A stretch of 28,541 bases of DNA. It comes from Gryganskiella cystojenkinii (Eukaryota > Mortierellomycota > Mortierellomycetes > Mortierellales > Mortierellaceae). Below the pieces are notes generated by a model that worked only from the letters and a program-made list of their open reading frames with translations, did no database searches and had not been told where the DNA came from. The position numbers and the translations under genes were made by a program. The first letter of the stretch is position 1; the number at the start of each line of letters is the position of its first letter. Below, one piece after another: positions 20,174 to 28,541 of this stretch. Where the stretch lies: positions 1-28,541 of the forward strand of contig JAAAIG010000498.1 of the NCBI GenBank assembly GCA_015852425.1, read 5' to 3'.

Positions 20174-23100
20174 TGGGTGGGGGTTCAGAAGTGTTCGAAA
20201 TCGACGCAGCAAGCGCAGCGGCTGCGTTGGCAGCCATAAGTGATTTGTTGGCAGCCACTGCTGCAGCTGCAGCCGCCTTATTACCCTTGATTGAACGGGC
20301 ACTGATAGACGGTCGCTTCAAATTGGCTCTGGTAGCTGCACCAGCGTTGGCAATTGTCTTTGACAGAGACATAGCTTGACTGGCGCTTCCAAGCAGTCCC
20401 GTAGAGCCAGTACCGGCACTTCCCGGGCTGGTACCATCTAAACCTTTCTTCCACTCTTTCCAGGCGTCGACATCAATGAGGGCCTGCATACAGCCCCAAT
20501 CAACGATCTTTCTCTCCAGCCATGCAAAACCAATGGGTTTGGTTATATAGTCGTTGCAGCCAGCTAGAAGAGCAGTGTTTCTAGATTCCTCGGTGTCCTC
20601 TGTGGCTGTCAGGGCAACAATGATAACCGGAGATCGAAACGGTGAGGCTGGCGGGCTCGCGGAAATCGTCAAGGCAGCTGAAGACAACAAAGCTGAGGGC
20701 GAACCCAAAGGCCCTTCAGTAGGTCGGGAGACAGGCCTATCGGTTGGGAAAACGCCAATCTTTTGCGCCTTCTCCAACCGACGGATCTCCCGGGTGGCCT
20801 CAATACCATCCATGACAGGCATTTGAATGTCCATCTTTAACACAAAGTGGTCAAAACGAAAAGATGGAGACGAGTGTCAGTGAAGCTGCCCCATTTTTTT
20901 TTCGGAGACAAGAAAGAATACGAAAGTTGAAGCAATCTGAAAGATTATCTTACCAGTACTAGATGAAAGCCACCAACTTTCCACTTGTCTACAGCTTCCC
21001 GACCATTGCATGCGACTTCGTACTTGATTTTTCGTTGCTTCATAAACTTGACCAAAATTGTTTGGTTAATTTTGTTATCTAGTAAAAAAAAGGACGATTT
21101 CATGGTTGCAGTTAGTCATCTGTCTAGATTTTTAGCACACTTCCCTCACCAAGAGTAGATCTCGTCAAAGTACCTTCTACAATAAGCACGTTCACAAGAG
21201 GACTGACTCTCTCTACCACTCCGCTCTTGATTAAAGTAGGGGTTGCCTTAGCGTCTGCGTTTGGTTTCCTCGTTAGAGCACCTGCGCTTCTTGTATGACC
21301 CACTGATGACGCCTCAGATGACTGAGGGGATACGGCAAGTACGGGTGTGGTACCCGTAGCACTCGGGCTCAAACGCGTCAATGCTCCTGGAGACGAAGGT
21401 AAAGGAGACGACAAAGATCCTTGGGGAAGAGTTGGGTGTGCAGCCTTTGGGCTATCAAGACTTTTGTGGCTGTTAAGACTTCCTGTGGAGTTGGCTTTAG
21501 ACCCACTGCTAATGCTATTGTTGTTGCTACGCATGACCGCGGGTTCGGGTCGTTGAGGAAGCGGCGAGGACATGCCATTATGGCGAGCAGCAGGTGGTGA
21601 GAAGACGATTGCGCTGGATTGAGTAATGGTCGGGGGCGTCCCAAGAGGAGAGCGGCTACCACCAGGTCGCAGAAACTGACCGTTCATACGTGCGATTCCA
21701 GTTTGGACGGTTGACGCTCCCTGGACATCATAGGATCGATAAGGCTGCGCGATCGTGAATGACTGATGACTGCTCGGACCCACGCTAGGAGGGACAATGA
21801 CAACGCCGCCATCGCTGTTCAAAGAACGTCCAGTGCTCCCGTTCGAGATGCGGCGGCTGTTTGGTCCTGTTGGCGACGGGGAAATGGTGCCAGAGGGCCG
21901 AGCAGTGGGATCAAACTGAATACCTGCAATCTGATTACCGGATCCACTAATGAGAACGCCAGTTGGGGATCCAATCGTATGGGTAGATCCGGGAGTCTCT
22001 GGTGACAGAATCTCCTTGGTAAGATCAAATGGATATGCAATTGTGCCTGAATTCTTTCCCGCGTCGATCAGCTGTCTCATGATGTCTCTTCCGTGCCTCT
22101 GGTCCTGAAGCACAACATTGTTGGGACTCACACCTCCCGGTGAGCTCTGAGAAGAGTGAGGCACGGTACGAGCAAACGCCTGGTGTGAAATAGGATCGTA
22201 GACGATTTGATCTCGGTCGAGAGGATTGATCTCTTCGCTGAAGTGTCGCATAAGCGGGGCTGGCGACGTTGGTGCAGTGGCGATAGGGCTGTAAGATTGG
22301 TCTAAGATCGGCACATTAATCGCTGTGTGGATCGCCGTCAAAACCCGACGAGGTCCTGCAGGCTTTGGAAGAACAAGAATATAAGGCAGTGGACCTTGAG
22401 GAGTTCCACTGGTCATTGTGTGCGTGATGCTGTAGGCAATGCCGGGCATCTGAGTACCGAGTACGAACATGATGGTATCCCTCGCTTGCTTGAATGTGGG
22501 CAGACTTGTAAAGTAAATAATGCTCGTATGCTGGATAGATGATAGAGATTTGTGTCGCCGATGCGTTGGTCGTCTAGGATTTCCAGGTGTAGGAGGTTGA
22601 CTTGATTGTTGGAGTTTGAGGATCTGCTGACTTAGTGTCTTGATGTCGTCGTCAATCATGATGAAGGCGGGGTTGCCGAGGGATTTGGCTGTAGGAGAAG
22701 AAGCTTCCTTTCCTGGTGTCCCGGGCTGTGCCCTTCCATTCAAAGAAGTCGATGAATTCGTCCGTTTGGCGCCCGCGGGAGTTTGTGGTTCTTCCGATGA
22801 CAAGACGTCCGCGCTATCCGTATCCAGGGGGATGGAACTTCCTTCTACTATCATTTTCCTCGACACATTGATGCCCCATGCCTTTAAGTAACCTGTCAGC
22901 CGAACTGCAAATGCCGAGTGTTCTTTGGCCATGAAGACAATTTTAAGACCGTTGAGCTTGCGACTGAACTTCATCAATTCTGCAACTGTTGGTTCGGCGG
23001 AAACCTTTGGACTTGAAGTAGCCATGGAACCGGTCCGACGTGGAGGAGGCGATGAAGGAGAGGGGGAAGTCGCGAGAATGGGGTTCTTGATATGCTGCTG

Positions 23101-25126
23101 AAAAAACTGCTGGGACTCGTGAATCGGATGCGAAGTCTGCATATTTTCAAGGCGCTGAAGATGTTCCTGTCCTGCCGCTAGTGACGCCGCGCCTTCGAAT
23201 TTTAAGGTATCCAGTGGGTGAACGGTCCGAGGCTGCTCGTCGATCGCTTTCAGGGTTCCCGCCTTTTCATCTGAGGAAGAATGGCTCAACTCCACCTCGA
23301 CAGACACAATGAACTTCTTCCCTCGGTCCTCCAGCTGTTCGATTTCCAGTTCTCCGCCCATAGCGCGTACTAACTTTGAGGCCAAAAGCGCATTCAGTTG
23401 GGCGAGATCGTCCTCTGTCGAGGTAGAGCTGCGATTAGGGTGATAGGTGATCTCGAAGCTGACCACGACCTTGTCATTGTCCTTCTCAGTCTGCGGTACG
23501 GCAAAGATGATTAAACAGAGCTCCACGGTGGATCCAGGCTTGGCAGAGTCAATAATACTTTTGATCAGCTAGTCCACAAATGATGGCGAATACCACAAAG
23601 TCAGTCTTGGGAGTCACATGAACTTGAGGCAAGCGAAATACATTGACTGAAAGCATCCTTACATTGATGAGAGCATGACGCCAAGATTCCTCGCTGCCTT
23701 TGATTGGCACGTGGTTGAGGTCGTATTCGGAGTGATAGATGACAAACTCGACACCTTTGAGAGAAGCGTCCGCTGAGACCAAATCACCAAGACTCTGAAC
23801 AAACTCGCCGACATCAAACTTGTTCTCTCCTCGGTGATAGTGGGGAGAGGTCTTTTCCACGATGCCCTGCACATACTCTGTGAACATGACACGCGAAAGA
23901 CGCTGCATATTCCTTGAGATGTACTGGAGATGGCGCATTGTCGTGAAGAGGCCGAGGACACTCGTAATTGGAATGGGCAGGGTGCAGGGACTTAGTTGCT
24001 CGCGAGAGACGCTTGGGGGGAAGAGACTTGTTGGTGTCATTTGTCGCAATGTCTCAATGGCCAGCGTGGCAGCATCCTGAACCTCCTTTCCTACAGTTTC
24101 CAGGAGGATATTCTTCTTCAAGAGGTTTTCGTCTCTGTAGGCCTCTAGAGCAGAGGTGTGTCGTTCCAAAAGCTCGTCCGTTTCCGTGGCATACCGGTCC
24201 AGATCTGTGGTCACTTTGTCCGTCATATAGTCGAGGACCATGATTAGAGACCCTATGAGGATTGGCGATAGAGTGGCGAGAGTGATGACGGGACTCCAGA
24301 GTGTTGCAGAGTTTTGTCCGACTTTGAGAAGCGTTGGCGTCAGCCCAAAGAGACCCAGTAGGCCATAACTTATAATCCACCAAGATGCCGATGTGTTTGA
24401 CAGTGTCGATGCTACTGCTGTCAAAGGCTTTGCTGAATATCCAGAGGGGACTGAATCTCTTGGCGCGGCGAGGGGTGGAGTTAAAGGCTGAGAACCATCG
24501 ATCGACCTAGGCATGTCCTTGTTTTTGTCCTCGATTTCAATTTCACCTCTGCTCCTGCGTCTGACATGGTTTGACTCGCTCTGCCTTGTCCTGTTTTCGT
24601 CACCGGTCAGAAACGATATCCGTCGCAGCCATTGCCAGGAGCATGTGGCGGCAAAGATACCTTGATATGCAACCTGAGCCAGCAGTCCCGTGTGTCCAGA
24701 GGCGTGCAGCCCATGTCTTTGTTCCAGCGCCAAAACGAGAGCACAGCCAGCAATAGATATTGTCGCACCAGAGGCGAAAATGTTGCGCCTGAGAGACTGG
24801 AGGGCTTTGAGGGCAACAGAGTCGTCCGCGCGCTCAGTTTCCGGGATCTGTTGGTGTCGTGTGAAGTAGTTGGCATGCATGTTCCTGATGAGCTGCACAG
24901 GCGGTCTGTTCCGGACCTTGAAGCGCGCGGCTGAGCCACGGGCGCCTTGTTCTGACACAGTTGCACTTTCCGGGGTGTCTGCCGTGTCTGACGAGAGGGG
25001 TGGTAATGATGCCGATGACGGCTTTTGAACCTGGGCTGTTGTCGACTCGGTGGTACCGCCGTTGACTAGACTTGGGACTGCATCTGTGTCCATGCCTTCA
25101 TGACCCTCGGGCGACTCTGGGTCCAT
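20169..25126 (-). CDS. Ssk1/Mcs4-type response regulator with N-terminal membrane segments
   Basis: Ssk1-type regulators receive phosphate from a histidine phosphotransfer protein and control the Hog1 stress MAP-kinase cascade. Exons on the minus strand are 25126-23663, 23568-21174, 21078-20954 and 20834-20169, giving 1549 residues. Four hydrophobic segments lie at about 115-135, 147-167, 248-268 and 278-298, followed by a helical stretch (about 300-365). Residues 437-620 resemble the degenerate kinase-like module before the receiver in fungal Ssk1 proteins (FDVGEFVQSLGDLVSADASL, VIYHSEYDLNHVPIKG, GGELEIEQLEDRGKKF). No HisKA histidine motif is seen. A long Ser/Pro-rich region follows. The receiver (about 1278-1420) is intact: VNVLIVEDN, phosphoacceptor D1330 in LMDIQMPVMDG, ALTATE and ITKPIG, ending with the Ssk1-like WLERKIVDWGCMQAL. 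The receiver is split by two introns. A membrane-bound form is unexpected, since known Ssk1 proteins are soluble. A hybrid histidine kinase that lost its kinase motif is the alternative. Confidence 0.85.
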
Positions 25127-25695
25127 GGGCAGGCCAGCAAGAGATGATGATGAGATTTACAAAAATTGATAACAAAAGGCGGCTGAGGGCGGAGGCTTGA
25201 GAAGAGAAGAGGGAAGAGAGGATGAAAAATAGAGGAAAGTAAGAAAAAGGGAGGAGGAAAGGCGAGGAGGAGAGGAGGGGAGGAGGGGGAGGAGGGGGAG
25301 GATGGCAATGTGGAGCAGAAGGAGGAGGAAAGATTTAGAGTGTTAATTAATGTCGACAAAAAAAAAAAAAGATGAAAAGATTGACAAAAAAAATATTCAG
25401 ATTGAAACAATTTCATATCCCTCGTTCATCGGCTTTCGGTTCACCGCAGTAACTGCCTAAGCCTGTTCCACTCTTCTCCTTCTCAATTTAATTATTCATC
25501 GTGGTAATCATGTCTTGCATGCAGATTAGAAGGATGCATGTCCTGGGCAGGACCAGTGCAGTGCCGCACCCTGCTCGGCAACCTTTTGTATCCTGTGCTT
25601 CGCAGATAGGGAAACGTTTTGATTGGTTCTGCCCAATTGCACCTTTTCTTTCTCGATTTTTGAAAAAAGATTTTTATTTTGCGACGTTTTGTTCT
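25127..25695. other. Intergenic, purine-rich promoter of the Ssk1-like gene
   Basis: No gene is seen. From about 25197 to 25310 the + strand is nearly pure purine, so the Ssk1-like gene has a long CT-rich leader or promoter. It contains G runs at 25277-25280, 25285-25289 and 25294-25298. TTTATT at 25673-25678 gives AATAAA on the minus strand, 18 bases past the stop of the copper-protein gene. Confidence 0.6.
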
Positions 25696-26419
25696 TTACA
25701 CCATCAACGCAGCCGCAACCATTGCCGCACCAAGAGCAGAGGCACCAAGACTCTTGGCGGAGACCGAGGCTGGGCCAGCGCTCGTTGGAACGGGTGTTGA
25801 GCCAGAGCTCGTGATGGAGGGGGCTTCGCCGTTGTCATTGATGCACTTTGACTGATCGAAACCAGCTGCTGTAGTCACAAGAACAACATCTGTGCATTGG
25901 TACAGAGGCGAATCACCTCCATTGTAGACAACCTGGATCGTAGCATTGACGTTGTTGGCAGCGCCCTTGAACGACGAGAGATCCAGCTGCATGCAAGCGT
26001 GGCCAGGATGGCTCAGAGCGAGAGAGCTTGCAGGTGTGCCTGCAGCAGCGGTGAAATCAGCAGCTCCGGGGTTGTTGCTCAACACAACGTTGATCTTGAC
26101 TGTGGCACTGGGATGGTGACTGTTGATATCGAGAAAGCCCTTGGCTGTTTCAAAAATAAGAAATGAAAAATGAGCACAGGCGCGTTAGCATAGGAATTTA
26201 GGTAGCTGAAGAATCAAGTAACAGGACTGTGTTCTCGGTGCAAAGAAACTTACTCAGGGGGAATTGCGTGCGGTTCGTCACGGTATCAAATCCACCACAA
26301 GGGGCATTGCCTTCGGCATCATCGTTGAAGCCGCGGGATGCTGGGTAGTCGAGTGTAAAGTGGGCCATGACAGCGGAGCTGCAGAGGAGCATGGTGGCGA
26401 GGGAAGAAAGGACCTTCAT
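25696..26419 (-). CDS. GPI-anchored Bim1/X325-like copper-binding surface protein
   Basis: Two exons on the minus strand (26419-26254, 26144-25696) give 204 residues. The signal peptide (1-19) ends MA, leaving His20 as the mature N-terminus in HFTLDYPASRGF. A mature N-terminal His is the mark of the copper-brace LPMO and LPMO-like X325 proteins. Downstream, GNAPCGGFD, an SHHPSAT block (H65, H66) and ACMQLDLSSF fit the Bim1-like family, which acts in copper handling and not in polysaccharide cleavage. Four Cys are likely paired (C41, one in HACMQ, YQCTD, SKCIN). The C-terminus is Ser/Thr/Pro-rich and ends in a hydrophobic tail (LGASALGAAMVAAALMV), typical of a GPI attachment signal. Exact copper ligands beyond His20 are inferred. 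The family call is good but rests on motif recall only. A GA-rich tract upstream gives a CT-rich coding strand. Confidence 0.87.
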
Positions 26420-28074
26420 GTTGATAACGAGACTTGGGGTAAAGGGAGAAGGGAGAAAATAAGAGAGAAGAAGAGGTGTGGAGGGAGGGAAATGGAAGGA
26501 AAGAGAGAACAGAAAAGAAAAGAAGAAGGAGACTTGGGATGGAGGGTCCTTTTTATCTGGTTGCTGTTGTTCAGAGATGCCCGTTTTTTGACAATCTCAG
26601 ATGACAGGTTCGTTTCCATTTTTGACTGTGGCTCACAAAAAAGGGTACCTTTTCGGCCAATCAGTCAAAAAAATGACATACTTTTAGTGCCAGAGAAGGG
26701 GAGCTCTGCTGCAAAAAAAAAAAAAAAAAAAAATCGTTCGATTGAGGTGCCCCGACTCTGTCGTTGTTGGTCCAACTGACAATTTCATGCCCAACGGAAG
26801 ACTTGCTGGTGCTCATTGATTGAAATTTTGAATCTCCTCTCAACCCCGGTGGCTGCTGTCAAATTTGACAGCTCATGTTGTGCTCTGTCAAAAAAAAAAT
26901 GATTATCCGAGGATTTTACTTGTTGGGCAGTGTCCCTCCTTGGTAATTCTCGCACAGATGGGCCTAGAACAAGGAACGATCAAGCGATCTTTCGCCACAG
27001 AGGCACTCTATATTTGCGAGGCATTTCTTATTGCTTTGGCAGAAAAGATCAATCTCTGATGGTGTTGATGGTGGGAAGGGTCACCTCGATTCTCATTCAC
27101 GTACTCCATTCGCCAATCCCTCTCGTCAGTACCTAGAGAAGGACGATTAGTGTCAGCAGAGGGCGGAAGTTGGCCATCTTGGACGGAACCAACGGTCCGC
27201 TGCGACTGTATCTATGTTGTTAACGATGGAAAAGAAAAGGACAGATGATGGCGTGAGAACAGTCTCCAGTCCATTCCTGTCCATCGCGCATCAAATCAAC
27301 GCCTGTGACAGTTTGCATCCTTCTACTGCTTGAGAAGGGCGATGACAAATCCAAAACATTCCAAAAAGGAGTACTAGTCACTCCTAGACAAGGTGAACCT
27401 CCTGGTCTCTGGCACAGGAACAAAACAGTCCTCCCCTGCTTCTTTGAGGCCGATGGTGCAAGTCATCTACAATAAATCAAACATTAATAACAATGAAGCG
27501 GCAAGCACAATTCTGAAGAAGAGTTTCGTTGGCGGTGGACCTCACTCTTCCCTTCAGAGGGCCTGCTTGGTGAAAAAGTAAACAGATTCTGCGGGTCAAA
27601 AACATACGCTATCTGGTTGGCTGGAAATAAACGCGTCCTTCCAATCACACATCCTTCGTTCATCACCACCATCACCACCTCTGTCACCCTCTGCGCTGTT
27701 ATCATCACTGCATTCAACGCGAACACCAAAATCACAATCACTACAGTTATCACCTACTTCGATTGCCTGCAACGCCTCAAAAAGCGTGAATCTCGACGTT
27801 TGTGCACAGTAGGTGCCTTTTGTTCAAAACAATTACCATGCACTTCTATGTTGCTCTTGTGGATGTTGTTCAGATGCTTTTCCTATTCCTCCAACTGTTT
27901 CCCACCTTCTTTTCTTTGCAGCCAGCTTCCTTCTGGCTCTGTCTGACTCGGGCTCATCTTGGAGGCACAGAGGTTTAATGTAAGAAGACAAAGACGCTTA
28001 CATACCATGCACGCGACTTCCATACTTGACACTGACTCTTTACTTCTATCACTCTTCAGGGAGGGACTTGCTAA
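26420..28074. other. Gene-poor region, no supported gene
   Basis: The first 170 bases are purine-rich on + and form the promoter of the copper-protein gene. An A run of 21 lies at 26713-26733. Several short frames are open between 26865 and 27950 on both strands, but none shows a signal peptide, family motif or convincing splice chain. GT/AG sites such as GTAAGA at 27980 with a TTCAG at 28059 exist, so a poorly conserved spliced gene cannot be excluded. Confidence 0.45.
26713..26733. repeat. Homopolymer run of A (21)
   Basis: An uninterrupted run of 21 A. It could mark a retroposed poly(A) tail, but no direct repeats or coding remnant beside it support that. Confidence 0.8.
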
Positions 28075-28470
28075 ATGGGCGTTCCAAACTCATTTGAGCA
28101 GAGTAAATCTTGTAAGTCAGTAAAGCTGGTTGACCCAAAGTCGCTTGGCCCCCTCCATATTGATGCCTCTGCAACCACCTTCATGCTGTTCAAAAAAATG
28201 GAACTCTGGAAGGCTACCTCCTTCTCACACAACTCAAAAAAGATGCCGACATCAACACGTCAACACCACCCACCAACACCACCTCTGACAGAACCATCAC
28301 TACCAATACCATCGCCACCCCCATTGTTTCCAGAACTCGAGAGAGCTCGTAAAGTTGCTCGAGCGATGTTGGCCAGAGTTCTTGATGAGATCCTCAGTAG
28401 GAGTTACGACAAAGCTAAAGTTGTCATACCCTATATGATGGCCTTCCCACCCAACAAAGGCATATTGTAA
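28075..28470 (+). CDS. Doubtful hypothetical protein, possibly a 3' exon
   Basis: An open frame of 131 codons starts with ATG directly after an in-frame TAA and ends with TAA. I do not recognise it. The first third is mixed polar and hydrophobic, with a MELWKATSF stretch. The middle is Pro-rich (HHPPTPPLTEPSLPIPSPPP), and the last third could be a helix (ELERARKVARAMLARVLDEI). A possible acceptor (TTCAG, about 28059) just upstream hints that this could be the last exon of a larger gene. The LWK-like word is loosely like that in Crinkler-type N-termini, but too weak to assign. The helical tail with a sensible stop gives some support for coding. Confidence 0.3.
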   Translation: MGVPNSFEQSKSCKSVKLVDPKSLGPLHIDASATTFMLFKKMELWKATSFSHNSKKMPTSTRQHHPPTPPLTEPSLPIPSPPPLFPELERARKVARAMLARVLDEILSRSYDKAKVVIPYMMAFPPNKGIL

Positions 28471-28500
28471 TAGGCACAGAGGGGTGATACAAGGGTGGAG

Positions 28501-28541
28501 ACAAGGGACAAGGACAAGGGACAAGGACAAGGGCAAGCAAG
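28501..28541. repeat. Short tandem repeat at the window edge
   Basis: ACAAGGGACAAGG (13 bases) is repeated about two and a half times, then decays into GGCAAGCAAG. It runs to the last base, so its full length is not known. Confidence 0.8.

Noticed and set aside
26713..26733. A21 run as tail of a retroposed element
   Set aside because: No target-site duplication, reverse transcriptase remnant or processed coding sequence is visible next to it.
26264..26779. 171-codon + strand frame
   Set aside because: It is Lys/Arg/Glu-rich from the purine tract and overlaps the signal-peptide exon of the copper-protein gene on the other strand.
1..28541. tRNA genes, CRISPR arrays, insertion sequences
   Set aside because: No tRNA-like A/B boxes in a cloverleaf context, no spaced repeats and no transposase motifs were seen by eye.

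Overview
The window looks like nuclear DNA of a filamentous, early-diverging fungus. Genes are compact and mostly multi-exon, with GT-AG introns of about 56-260 bases that often carry CTAAC-like branch points. Protein families are eukaryotic and fungal: Ssk1-type response regulator, Bim1/X325-like copper protein, Gyp7 Rab-GAP, NUC1/EndoG nuclease, cytosolic Thr-tRNA synthetase. A Mucoromycota/Mortierella-type genome is my best guess; that is inference, not proven. No rRNA, tRNA, CRISPR, transposase or viral gene was recognised.

Layout. At 1-1044 there is gene-poor DNA with a broken remnant of a relative of the next gene. At 1045-2458 (+) is a small secreted or surface protein (five exons, one of only 12 bases). 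At 2544-4498 (-) is a secreted M14 zinc carboxypeptidase with a poly-Asp insert. At 4937-6638 (+) is a type II membrane protein, possibly a divergent GT31-like glycosyltransferase. At 7005-10782 (+) is a Gyp7-like TBC Rab-GAP, convergent with a TRAPPC13 homologue (10850-12817, -). A 247-base bidirectional promoter separates TRAPPC13 from a mitochondrial EndoG/NUC1-type nuclease (13065-14513, +). This is followed by threonyl-tRNA synthetase (14714-17474, +), which is convergent with a fused allantoicase-ureidoglycolate lyase (17571-19701, -). At 20169-25126 (-) lies a 1549-residue Ssk1-like response regulator with four predicted membrane segments. At 25696-26419 (-) is a GPI-type Bim1-like copper protein. 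From 26420 to the end the DNA is gene-poor, with one doubtful ORF and a short tandem repeat at the edge.

The genes are mostly unrelated housekeeping or secretion genes. The Rab-GAP and TRAPP subunit both act in vesicle traffic, and the allantoicase fusion would carry out the last two steps of allantoate breakdown in one chain. The most notable items are the membrane-anchored Ssk1-like protein, the purine-catabolism fusion, the copper protein with a mature N-terminal His, the probable 12-base microexon, the GC-AG intron and the decayed gene copy. Exon coordinates were worked out by hand from reading frame, splice motifs and family resemblance.
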